DNA of 33,835 nucleotides from an uncultured Eubacteriales bacterium (GTDB lineage Bacteria > Bacillota > Clostridia > Lachnospirales > Lachnospiraceae): NCBI GenBank assembly GCA_900549105.1, contig URND01000018.1:1-33835 (forward strand). Reading direction: 5' to 3'. The translations under genes were made by a program, and so were the position numbers. The notes beneath the pieces were generated by a model. That model was not told the DNA's origin. It worked only from the letters and a program-made list of their open reading frames with translations, and did no database searches. Below are positions 15,543 through 22,920 of the stretch, in pieces (within the stretch, counting starts at the first letter, position 1; every line of letters begins with the position of its first letter).

Positions 15543-16388
15543 TTAATGGATGAACATGGTGAAAACAGCTGTACTCTCCGGCATATGCATATCCCCAACA
15601 CTGCATTGCATTTTCAGGCATACGCTTCCATGCAGCAGGGTATCCCGGCCTTTTCCCATAGAGATAAACCGCAGTGCCGTTACCGGAAAAAATACATAAC
15701 GCCCGTCAATGCCGCCGTCACGGAATTCTCCGTCATATAAGTATTGCAGCTTCTGGATGCGTCCTTCCATTTTATTTTTACTGGACATAGACTGAGCGGA
15801 TACGGTTTTTGCCGCCAGATACACAAGTCCTTCATGATCCTTTACGATGACTTCACACGGATTTTCAAAACCACGGTTTGCCATGGAAAGGTTATTGTGA
15901 TTTTTGATTTGTTCCCGGTAAATAATGAACGGAAAATAGTAACTGCCATCACTGAGGTAATTACAAATATCCCCGCCATGGAAGTCTCGGCGTCCGGCAA
16001 ATATTTCTTTGATATGCATCCGGCTTTCCTGTTCAGCCAGCCGATCCATAAATTCATCAGAAAACCTTGCTGCCAATGCTCGAAGGGCATTCTCCTTAAT
16101 CTGTGCAGGAGGGATATCCTGATACTGCATATATTTTTCTAATACCTTTCTCTGTTTCTGATACTTTTCTGCCAGTTTAACTCCCGGAACCGTCAAAACC
16201 GTTTTGCGATTCTCCAGACGTTCTACAATATTCAGCTTTTCCAGCGTATCCAGCGTACGAGTGACCACCCATTTACTCACATTCAGGCTTCTGGCTGAAT
16301 CCGTTACCGTACGCTTTGACGGTTCCGCCGTCAGGTAATAAAGCAGCAGCTGAATTTGAAACGGCGTTAAGTTTTCTTTTTCCAACAT
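15543..16388 (-). CDS. winged-helix transcriptional regulator with an unknown C-terminal domain
   Basis: A 281-aa protein. Residues ~1-75 form a MarR/DtxR-like winged helix (LTPFQIQLLLYYL, SARSLNVSKWVVTRTLDTLE, then a wing). The remaining ~200 residues are an unrecognised sensing domain containing FHGGDICNYLSDGSYYFPF and several Cys/His. The ATG at 16388 has GGAGGG 6 nt upstream; a longer start at 16445 overlaps the methyltransferase and its own promoter. It is last in the HMA/ZIP/methyltransferase cluster and probably regulates it or itself. Confidence 0.7.
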   Translation of the reverse strand: MLEKENLTPFQIQLLLYYLTAEPSKRTVTDSARSLNVSKWVVTRTLDTLEKLNIVERLENRKTVLTVPGVKLAEKYQKQRKVLEKYMQYQDIPPAQIKENALRALAARFSDEFMDRLAEQESRMHIKEIFAGRRDFHGGDICNYLSDGSYYFPFIIYREQIKNHNNLSMANRGFENPCEVIVKDHEGLVYLAAKTVSAQSMSSKNKMEGRIQKLQYLYDGEFRDGGIDGRYVFFPVTALRFISMGKGRDTLLHGSVCLKMQCSVGDMHMPESTAVFTMFIH

Positions 16389-16412
16389 TAAAATTCCCTC
16401 CGCTATTGTATT

Positions 16413-16441
16413 CGTATAAAGTGAAAACACTATAAATTCAA
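16413..16441 (-). promoter_or_regulatory. promoter with internal inverted repeat in front of the winged-helix regulator
   Basis: TTGAAT (16441-16436), a 17-nt spacer and TATACG (16418-16413) on the minus strand. It overlaps the last codons of the methyltransferase gene. AGTG-AAAA-CACT (16420-16431) lies between the two hexamers, where a bound repressor would block RNA polymerase. This suggests autoregulation. Confidence 0.5.
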
Positions 16442-17236
16442 ACAAATCATCTTCACCATACAGAACCGGTCAGAAACAGCCATACTGACCTTGGTGGATA
16501 GTTTTAAGCCGTTTTTGGGAATATAACGGTAGTAAGGCTCTTCTGTCATATCCATAAGTCCACCGCCAATCTTTCCAGCTAAATTCACTGCTGAATCCAC
16601 ATAAAAGAACATCTGCACATCGGCGTGGCCGACCTGCTTCATGTATTTCTTTTGCATCATAGCCATGCCTTTTTTATTCACAGTATCAAAGACGACTTCT
16701 ATTTCTCCGAATTGTCTGAGCATACGAAACAGGGAAATAACCTTATCTTCCTCAAAATAGTGAAACAGTCCGCCTGCTGTAACAAGGATAGGGGCGTCGG
16801 GCAAATCCGTGCGAACTTGTCTGATCCAATTCTCTGTAAAAGCATCTCCAGCAAGATAGGTCTCACGCTCCGACTGCGGGAGCAGTTCCTTCCGGTAGTC
16901 AATGACGTGTGGCAAATCAACGGCATACCAGCGGGTCCTTCCGTTATCGCAGCGGTAATAGGTCGTCTCCAGACCGCAGCCGAGCTGGACAATCACACCG
17001 TCCGGTCTGCGCTTTAAAAACGACCGGATGAAACGGTCCATATTAGCAGACCGCACCGCTGAAGCCAGCAGGGTATACTGGCTCTGACTGCCGTTTTCCT
17101 GCAGGTCGGACGGCAGCTTTTCTTTTAATTCCAAAGCCTTTTTATCATATATGATCTGCGGGCAATGCTCGCTGGCATAAATCCTGCCCAGCATGGGGAC
17201 AAAAAGTGTGTCCTCCACAACGCCTAAATGTGACAT
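16430..17236 (-). CDS. SAM-dependent methyltransferase of the leucine carboxyl methyltransferase/TcmP type
   Basis: A 268-aa class I methyltransferase. The SAM-binding motif is VIVQLGCGLETTYYR, followed by the acidic strand WYAVDLPHVIDYRK. Later motifs include AGDAFTENWI, ILVTAGGLFHYFEEDKV and VVFDTVNKKG. This is the LCM/TcmP O-methyltransferase family, which methylates carboxylates or polyketide-like small molecules. The ATG at 17236 is chosen for its AAAGGAGG. It lies 31 nt behind the ZIP gene and is co-transcribed with HMA and ZIP genes, so its substrate may be a metal-binding small molecule; that is inference. Confidence 0.82.
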   Translation of the reverse strand: MSHLGVVEDTLFVPMLGRIYASEHCPQIIYDKKALELKEKLPSDLQENGSQSQYTLLASAVRSANMDRFIRSFLKRRPDGVIVQLGCGLETTYYRCDNGRTRWYAVDLPHVIDYRKELLPQSERETYLAGDAFTENWIRQVRTDLPDAPILVTAGGLFHYFEEDKVISLFRMLRQFGEIEVVFDTVNKKGMAMMQKKYMKQVGHADVQMFFYVDSAVNLAGKIGGGLMDMTEEPYYRYIPKNGLKLSTKVSMAVSDRFCMVKMICLNL

Positions 17237-17267
17237 TCTGTGTCCTCCTTTTTCGAACAGCTTTGTA

Positions 17268-18050
17268 TCAGCCCAACGCCACATCCAATACCATCATCAA
17301 AGTGAAACCGACTGCAAACAGAATGGTTCCCACATTGGAGTGCTTTCCGGCCGACATCTCCGGAATCAATTCCTCTACCACCACATAAATCATTGCACCA
17401 GCGGCAAAGCTCAGAGCATAGGGCAGTACCGGGACTAAAATTCCTGCCAGAAGGATGGTCAGGAGCGCACCTATCGGTTCTACCGCACCGGACAGCGTTC
17501 CATACAGAAATGAGCGGGATTTGGAGAAACCCTCCGCTTTCAGGGGCATGGATATAATAGCGCCTTCAGGGAAGTTCTGAATGGCGATACCCAGAGAAAG
17601 AGCCAGCGCCCCCGCCAGCGTGATCCCACTGTCCCCGTAGAGCCACCCGGCATAGACTGCGCCCACTGCCATCCCTTCCGGAATATTGTGCAGTGCTACT
17701 GCCAGAGTCAGCATAGTTGTTTTTCCAAGACTGCTTTTGACGCCTTCAGCCTCTGAGCTGCCACGATGCAGATGCGGGATCAGCCGATCCAATCCCAGTA
17801 AGAATAAAATACCAAGCCAGAATCCAGCTACAGCAGGGAAGAAGGACCATTGCCCCATGTCTGATGCCTGTTCCATGGCAGGAAGCAGCAGACTCCATAT
17901 GGAAGCCGCCACCATAACCCCTGCCGCAAAGCCGGTAAGCGCACGCTGAACCAGTTCACTCAAATTGTTCCGCATAAAAAAGACGCAGGCTGCGCCGAGC
18001 GTCGTCCCGGCAAAAGGAATCAGCAGCCCCTGCCATAATTCAAAAGGCAT
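17268..18050 (-). CDS. ZIP-family divalent metal transporter
   Basis: A 260-aa polytopic membrane protein with about eight hydrophobic segments. Two metal-site motifs are diagnostic: HNIPEGMAVG in helix 4 and IQNFPEGAIISM in helix 5. A cytoplasmic loop with HLHRGSSE lies between helices 3 and 4. ZIP proteins such as ZupT import zinc, iron or manganese. It starts 16 nt after the HMA-domain gene and is followed by the methyltransferase. Two GTTAG boxes at the operon promoter suggest metal-repressed expression, consistent with uptake. Confidence 0.9.
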   Translation of the reverse strand: MPFELWQGLLIPFAGTTLGAACVFFMRNNLSELVQRALTGFAAGVMVAASIWSLLLPAMEQASDMGQWSFFPAVAGFWLGILFLLGLDRLIPHLHRGSSEAEGVKSSLGKTTMLTLAVALHNIPEGMAVGAVYAGWLYGDSGITLAGALALSLGIAIQNFPEGAIISMPLKAEGFSKSRSFLYGTLSGAVEPIGALLTILLAGILVPVLPYALSFAAGAMIYVVVEELIPEMSAGKHSNVGTILFAVGFTLMMVLDVALG

Positions 18051-18066
18051 GTCTTTTCACCCTCAT

Positions 18067-18324
18067 CTATTTTCTTTTAAACAGGGAAAACCCTTGTCTT
18101 TCATAAGGTTCACAACGAATATCCAACACCTTATACCCGAATTCTTCCACAGCATGTTTCAGTAACTGTGTGTCAACGGCGTCTTGTATAAGCAGTTCCG
18201 TGATCCCTTTTCTGTGAGAAGAAGTCACTTTCTTAACAGAAAATACTTTTCTGATCGCATCGTTTATATGAGCCTCACACATTCCACAGGACATTCCATC
18301 GATTTTCATTGTTACTTTTAGCAT
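18067..18324 (-). CDS. HMA-domain metal-binding protein
   Basis: An 85-aa protein with a heavy-metal-associated fold. It begins MLKVTMKIDGMSCGMCEAHI, so the metal-binding CxxC is in a GMSCGMC loop. The rest continues with the alternating strand-helix pattern of the fold and a basic tail after residue 70. Such domains act as copper or zinc chaperones. It is first in the operon with the ZIP transporter, 16 nt apart. The ribosome site is weak (GGGGATAGAAG). Two GTTAG boxes and a near-consensus promoter are just upstream. Confidence 0.88.
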   Translation of the reverse strand: MLKVTMKIDGMSCGMCEAHINDAIRKVFSVKKVTSSHRKGITELLIQDAVDTQLLKHAVEEFGYKVLDIRCEPYERQGFSLFKRK

Positions 18325-18340
18325 TCTTCTATCCCCATGC

Positions 18341-18358
18341 GGTTAGCACCGGCTAACC
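18341..18358. promoter_or_regulatory. GTTAG-type palindromic operator 3
   Basis: GGTTAG-CACCGG-CTAACC, perfect 6-bp arms, in the untranslated leader 17 bp upstream of the HMA gene. It works as a pair with operator 4. Confidence 0.75.
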
Positions 18359-18374
18359 AAAATAAAATAAAAAT

Positions 18375-18392
18375 AGTTAGCTAACTCTAACT
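18375..18392. promoter_or_regulatory. GTTAG-type palindromic operator 4, across the predicted transcription start
   Basis: AGTTAG-CTAACT-CTAACT. The outer arms are 6 bp, and an additional GTTAGCTAAC palindrome is nested at 18376-18385. It begins 6 bp after the -10 box, so it would cover the start point, the classic place for a repressor. Confidence 0.78.
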
Positions 18393-18397
18393 GATTG

Positions 18398-18427
18398 ATT
18401 TTACCATACCATACATCATTTTGTCAA
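18398..18427 (-). promoter_or_regulatory. promoter of the HMA/ZIP/methyltransferase operon
   Basis: TTGACA (18427-18422), an 18-nt spacer and TAAAAT (18403-18398), preceded by TGG as a partial extended -10. It is the only good promoter in the 18393-18539 gap between the ABC pair and the HMA gene, and operator 4 follows directly. Confidence 0.8.
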
Positions 18428-18539
18428 GATACTGTACTAAAGTGTTTCCAGATATAGACAAAGCCACACTCAAAAATAGTAATGTTTTGCGTGCGGCATT
18501 TGCCTAACATCTGGTTTATGCCCGCAACAGAAAATCACA

Positions 18540-20273
18540 CTATGCCAGCGTCCAGTTCTGGCTTTCTGTCTGTAATTTTACCATGCGGGTATAGATACCG
18601 TCTTGCTGGAGCAGGGTATCCGGATCGCCCTCTTCCGCCACCATACCATCGGAAAGCACGACGATTTTATCCGCACCGGCTACCGTGCGCATCCGGTGTG
18701 CGATCACCAGAACAGTTTTGTCTTTGATCAGCCGTGACAGAGCTGTCTGTATCAGCGTTTCATTCTCCACATCCAGAGAGGCTGTAGCTTCGTCAAGAAG
18801 GATGATCGGCGCGTTCTTTAAGAAGGCACGGGCAATGGAAATCCGCTGGCGTTCTCCGCCGGAGAGCTCACAACCGTTTTCGCCTATGTTAGTATTCCAT
18901 TTATCAGGAAGCTTCTCGGCAAATTCATCCACATTGGCAAGCCGTGCCGCAGCCAGAACCTCCTCATCTGTGGCGTCTTTGTTACCGATACGGATATTTT
19001 CCAGTATGGTGTTGTCAAACAGGGTAACATCCTGAAACACAATGGAATAAAGAGAAAGCAGCGTTTCCGGATCCACTTTTGAGACATCCATACCGCCTAC
19101 CGTAATTTTTCCCCGGCTCACATCCCAAAACCGGGCTGCCAGACGGGACACTGTTGTTTTACCGCCGCCGGAGGGACCCACCAGTGCGGTCACTTCCCCC
19201 TGTTTGGCAGTAAAGCTGACATCCTTTAATACTGTTTCTCCGGTGTTGTAGGCAAACCCAACATGGTCAAAGGTAATGTCATACCCCTGATTGGAAAGGC
19301 TGGTTTTGCCCTGCTGAATGGGATGGTCAAGGATTTCATTCATACGGGCGATATTTGTCCGGGTGGAAATTACCGCCGCCAGATTCTGCAGCGCACCCTG
19401 CAAGGGATCATAGAGCCGGGAAACCACCAGCAGGAACAGGAAGAAGGTCAAAATATCCAAACTACCCTGCATCAGCAAAACGGAGCCTGCAAGCGCAACC
19501 GTGGCAATCCCAAGCTTTAACACAAGGGATGCGGATACTACAAATGCCGCCAAACCGAACTCATTGAGAATGGAGCGGTGTTCCACCGCGCGGATCTTCT
19601 TTTCCAACCCTTTGAGGTATTCTTTTTCAGCGTTGTTGGCTTTCAGATCCTGCACCGTTTCAATACACTCCTGAATTCCATCCGCGCAGGCCATTTTCGC
19701 ATCCATGGATTTCTGATTAAACCCTTCCTGTACCTTTGCAGAAAAACCTACAATGGCAAACGCCACCGGCATCACCCAAAGAGCCGCCAGCGCCATACGC
19801 CAATCGTAGAAGAACAGGCTGACGGCAATCAAGACCGTAGAGATGATGGATCCGGCAAGCTCCGGGATAAAGTGGGAAAAGCTCTGCTCTAAAAAGGTGC
19901 AGTCCGCCATAATGGTGCTGGTAAGATCCGCAAGGTCTTTCTTTCCGAAGAAGGACAGGGGGATTTTCCGCAGCCGCTCCGCCAACGTAATACGGCGCAC
20001 GCCGCTTTCCGTATAGGTGGCAAAATAGGTGGCGTTATACTGGAAGTAGGTTGTCAGCAAGATCAATCCCACACAGAGAATACAGCCGACAATGTAGAAG
20101 GGAAGCCGGCTTTCCGGAACACCGCCGTTCATCAGATCGCTCACCATGCAGTACAGCAATCCCACCGGGAACATGAAAGAGATATTTTGCAGGACGCAGG
20201 CAAAACAGCCCTTAATTAAATCCTTTGCGCCCTGTTCGGACAAGGCATATCGTTTTTGCAGACGTCTGATCAT
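18540..20273 (-). CDS. ABC transporter half, YbtQ/IrtB-like
   Basis: A 577-aa permease-ATPase fusion with six membrane helices followed by GPSGGGKTTV, signature LSGGERQRISIARAFL and Walker B IILLDEATASLD. It starts 1 nt after the stop of its partner, so they form a heterodimer. Exporter-fold pairs of this kind (YbtPQ, IrtAB) import iron-siderophore complexes. The presence of a GTTAG box upstream of the pair fits iron-type regulation. Export of a toxic metal chelate or drug remains possible. Confidence 0.85.
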   Translation of the reverse strand: MIRRLQKRYALSEQGAKDLIKGCFACVLQNISFMFPVGLLYCMVSDLMNGGVPESRLPFYIVGCILCVGLILLTTYFQYNATYFATYTESGVRRITLAERLRKIPLSFFGKKDLADLTSTIMADCTFLEQSFSHFIPELAGSIISTVLIAVSLFFYDWRMALAALWVMPVAFAIVGFSAKVQEGFNQKSMDAKMACADGIQECIETVQDLKANNAEKEYLKGLEKKIRAVEHRSILNEFGLAAFVVSASLVLKLGIATVALAGSVLLMQGSLDILTFFLFLLVVSRLYDPLQGALQNLAAVISTRTNIARMNEILDHPIQQGKTSLSNQGYDITFDHVGFAYNTGETVLKDVSFTAKQGEVTALVGPSGGGKTTVSRLAARFWDVSRGKITVGGMDVSKVDPETLLSLYSIVFQDVTLFDNTILENIRIGNKDATDEEVLAAARLANVDEFAEKLPDKWNTNIGENGCELSGGERQRISIARAFLKNAPIILLDEATASLDVENETLIQTALSRLIKDKTVLVIAHRMRTVAGADKIVVLSDGMVAEEGDPDTLLQQDGIYTRMVKLQTESQNWTLA

Positions 20274-20274
20274 C

Positions 20275-22047
20275 TTACTGTACCTCCTTTTGTACCTTCC
20301 ACTGAATGGAAGTCTGATAGTTCTGCCACATCCGGGCGAACAGACCGCCTCTTTCCATCAGCTCACGGCTGGAACCGCTCTCTGCGATCTGCCCGTCTTT
20401 TACAACGTAAATCCGATCTGCACCGGCCACCGTGGAAAGCCTGTGGGCAATCATAATGACCGTTTTGCCCTGAGACAGTTTGGAAAAAGCCGCCTGTACT
20501 CTGGTTTCATTGTCGGGATCCGCAAAAGCTGTGGCTTCATCCAGAATAATGATGGGGGTATTTTTCAGCATCACGCGGGCAATAGCAATCCGCTGCTGCT
20601 CGCCGCCGGAAAGATAGACCCCCTTGGTGCCGATCACCGTATCCATACCATCCGGCAGTTTTTCAAGGATATCGTCGCACTGGGCATTTTTTAAGGCAGC
20701 CATGACTTCCTCCCGGGTGGCTTCCGGTTTACCCAGACGCACATTCTCAAAGATGGAAGCTTTGATCAGCCGGCTGTTCTGGAACACAAAGGAAACCGTG
20801 TTCATCAGTTCTTCTTTCGGAATATCACGGACGTCTACGCCGCCCACCCTTACAGTACCGCTTTGAGGATCGAAGAAGCGGGAGATCAGATTTGCCAGCG
20901 TGGTTTTTCCGCCGCCGGACGGTCCCACAAAAGCGACTGTCTGCCCGGCAGGAATAGAAATAGATATGCCATTCAAAACATCCTTTTCTCCGTTATAGCT
21001 GAAATGTACCTGTTCAAGCTCTACAGAGCCGTCTTTCGGATGCATGGGATGAGCTGTTTCTTTCAGCGGCTCCAAATTCAGAACGCTGTCAATCCGCTGT
21101 AAAGCATCGTCCACGATCATAGCGTTTTCGCTCTGGAACATAATACGTGTGAGTGTCACGGAAATGATCGGCGTAATGATGATATAGAATACCAGATTGA
21201 GCAAAAATTCTGTCGTGACCTGATCCTGCGTAAACAGCAAGGCTCCTGCGATCAAAAAGGCAAACACACCGTTAATGGCCGCGGTATAGAACATCATAGG
21301 CGTGCGCAGCTGCTTGGTGTAGGCAATCACCCACACCTTGTACCGGTCAATTGAATCCTTAAACTTCTTAAAGGAAAAGATGGTCTGGCCAAAGGTTTTT
21401 ACCACCGGAATACCTCGGACATACTCTACCGCTTCATTGGACATATCATCCAGCGCATTCTGATATTCCTTCATCTTCTGCTGCATTTCCTTTCCGGTCA
21501 TCGCCATCATAATGAGAAAGCCCAGAAGTACCGGCGCCAAACTCAAAAGACCCAGCCGCCAGTCAAACACAAACAGCAGAACCAGAAGACCGCAGGGAGT
21601 TGCGAGGGCGTTCGCACGGTCCGGGAGCTGGTGTGCCAGATAGGTTTCCGTAGCAGCGCTGGATTCATTGACGATTTTGCGCAGCTTACCGCTGCCAAAA
21701 TGTTCCGCAAATCCCAGGGGGAGTTTTACGATATGGTTCATGGACTGCAAACGCAAATTGGTGGCAATGCGAAATGCGCCCAGATGGGAGCACATCAGCC
21801 CGGCGATGTACACCAGTACCGCAATGACCGCAAACATCACTGCCATCCAGCCGTTGTAGGTCAGATTCTGCGCACGGCTGAAATCCGGAGCGACTTCCAG
21901 CACTTCACGCATGACCTGCCAGATAAAATAATAAGGCACGAGTGCGATCAATGCGCTGATTGCGGAGAGGATCCAGGACGCATAGGTCAGATATCGGTAA
22001 CTTCCCGCAATCGTGAGCAGGCGCGATAAATTAGATTGTTTTTTCAA
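20275..22047 (-). CDS. ABC transporter half, YbtP/IrtA-like
   Basis: A 590-aa permease-ATPase fusion. The membrane domain contains GSGKLRKIVNESSAATETYL, and the ATPase has GPSGGGKTTL, signature LSGGEQQRIAIARVML, and a Walker B/D-loop IIILDEATAFADPDNE. The Phe-Ala-Asp-Pro D-loop is a feature I associate with the YbtPQ/IrtAB siderophore importers rather than ordinary multidrug exporters. A TTG start at 22047 is chosen because AAAGGAGG stands 7 nt upstream; the ATG at 22071 precedes that ribosome site. Confidence 0.85.
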   Translation of the reverse strand: MKKQSNLSRLLTIAGSYRYLTYASWILSAISALIALVPYYFIWQVMREVLEVAPDFSRAQNLTYNGWMAVMFAVIAVLVYIAGLMCSHLGAFRIATNLRLQSMNHIVKLPLGFAEHFGSGKLRKIVNESSAATETYLAHQLPDRANALATPCGLLVLLFVFDWRLGLLSLAPVLLGFLIMMAMTGKEMQQKMKEYQNALDDMSNEAVEYVRGIPVVKTFGQTIFSFKKFKDSIDRYKVWVIAYTKQLRTPMMFYTAAINGVFAFLIAGALLFTQDQVTTEFLLNLVFYIIITPIISVTLTRIMFQSENAMIVDDALQRIDSVLNLEPLKETAHPMHPKDGSVELEQVHFSYNGEKDVLNGISISIPAGQTVAFVGPSGGGKTTLANLISRFFDPQSGTVRVGGVDVRDIPKEELMNTVSFVFQNSRLIKASIFENVRLGKPEATREEVMAALKNAQCDDILEKLPDGMDTVIGTKGVYLSGGEQQRIAIARVMLKNTPIIILDEATAFADPDNETRVQAAFSKLSQGKTVIMIAHRLSTVAGADRIYVVKDGQIAESGSSRELMERGGLFARMWQNYQTSIQWKVQKEVQ

Positions 22048-22115
22048 GAGAATTCCTCCTTTACATTTCATTTATGATACAGAGGACAATGATTTGTCCT
22101 TCTTATATCTAATTT

Positions 22116-22133
22116 AGTTAGTTTAAGCTAACT
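22116..22133. promoter_or_regulatory. GTTAG-type palindromic operator 5
   Basis: AGTTAG-TTTAAG-CTAACT with perfect 6-bp arms, in the 108-bp gap between the TetR gene and the ABC pair. A TATAAG hexamer follows about 20 bp downstream on the minus strand, so an internal metal-responsive promoter for the ABC pair is plausible though its hexamers are weak. Confidence 0.72.
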
Positions 22134-22155
22134 GCAAGTCAAAAATTATAGGGCG

Positions 22156-22770
22156 TTATTGCCCCATAATTTTCATCCATCCTGCGGTGTAAAAGGCCCG
22201 CATTTCCTTTACATAGTTTTCCGCATCGGGAAGCGGCATTTCATGGATAACAAGTTCAAAAAACGTATGAAACATCCCGGTGATCAAAATATGCTCCAGA
22301 GTTGGGTCAAGCGGCGGGGAGGGTCTGCCTAATTCCGCCAGCACTCTTTGATAAGCGTGTGTCCCCTCCACTTCAATTTCCACCATCTCATCAATCAGCC
22401 CAGAAAAGCGGGTCCCTTCGGAACAACAAAGAATGAGCTTACATTCCTCTAAATGCTGATAGGCATAATGCAGCATATCAAACATGCATACCCCTGATAT
22501 ATCGCCCATCACTTCCGGCTGCTGTTCATGGGGCAGGTCGGCAAATTGCTTCTGAGCGTCCTTAAAGCGATCAATCAAGTATTGATAATGTTCGCCCACC
22601 AAAGCCTCAAAAAGTTCCTCTTTGCTTTTATAATAACCGTAAAAGGCTCCCAGTGTCTTGCCCAAAGATTTGACGATATTCCGCAGGGAAGCGTCCTTGT
22701 AGCCTTTTTGCAAAAACTCCGCTTTTGCCGCCTCATGGATTTGATCCAAAGTTGTCAGATTCTCATCTAT
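22156..22770 (-). CDS. TetR-family transcriptional regulator
   Basis: A 204-aa repressor. The N-terminal helix-turn-helix reads AAKAEFLQKGYKDASLRNIV then GAFYGYYKSKEELFEALV. The C-terminal helical domain ends with an HEMPLPDAENYVKEMR segment. The start is set at ATA (22770), 8 nt after AAGGAGG, because homologous-looking proteins begin at this point and no ATG/GTG/TTG is nearby. An alternative GTG at 22812 coincides with the predicted transcription start and would be leaderless. It is upstream of the ABC pair in the same direction and probably controls it and itself. Confidence 0.85.
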   Translation of the reverse strand: MDENLTTLDQIHEAAKAEFLQKGYKDASLRNIVKSLGKTLGAFYGYYKSKEELFEALVGEHYQYLIDRFKDAQKQFADLPHEQQPEVMGDISGVCMFDMLHYAYQHLEECKLILCCSEGTRFSGLIDEMVEIEVEGTHAYQRVLAELGRPSPPLDPTLEHILITGMFHTFFELVIHEMPLPDAENYVKEMRAFYTAGWMKIMGQ

Positions 22771-22790
22771 GGTACACGCCTCCTTAAAAA

Positions 22791-22820
22791 ATATAGCGGT
22801 GCTATATATCACTGCTATAT
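22791..22820. promoter_or_regulatory. operator of the TetR gene
   Basis: ATATAGC (22791-22797), GGT, GCTATAT (22801-22807) is a perfect inverted repeat. A second GCTATAT follows at 22814-22820. The cluster overlaps the -10 box and the predicted transcription start, as expected for TetR autorepression. Confidence 0.65.
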
Positions 22821-22847
22821 TATAGTTGCTCTTAAGCTGAATGTCAA
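22819..22847 (-). promoter_or_regulatory. consensus sigma-A promoter of the TetR gene
   Basis: A perfect TTGACA (22847-22842), 17-nt spacer and perfect TATAAT (22824-22819) on the minus strand. Such a full consensus is rare and implies strong transcription unless the adjoining operator is occupied. Confidence 0.9.
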
Positions 22848-22875
22848 GTGCTTCTGCATTTTTTATGGATGAATA

Positions 22876-22910
22876 AAAAGAGAGAAACTACACAAAGGTT
22901 TCTCTCTTTT
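22876..22910 (-). terminator. terminator of the P-type ATPase gene
   Basis: Perfect 13-bp arms (AAAAGAGAGAAAC at 22876-22888, complement at 22898-22910) with a 9-nt loop. On the minus strand the stem ends in TTTTTATT. It lies 11 bp beyond the ATPase stop and just before the TetR promoter. Confidence 0.88.
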
Positions 22911-22920
22911 GGTTGTCCGG

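Noticed and set aside
15386..15601. 71-codon minus-strand ORF after the winged-helix regulator
   Set aside because: It overlaps the regulator's 3' end in another frame, contains the 20-bp direct repeats and the promoter of the next ORF, and has no ribosome site.
14119..22047. Siderophore biosynthesis genes
   Set aside because: Only transport, regulation and one methyltransferase are present. No NRPS, NIS synthetase or isochorismate genes, so the island more likely uses siderophores made by others.
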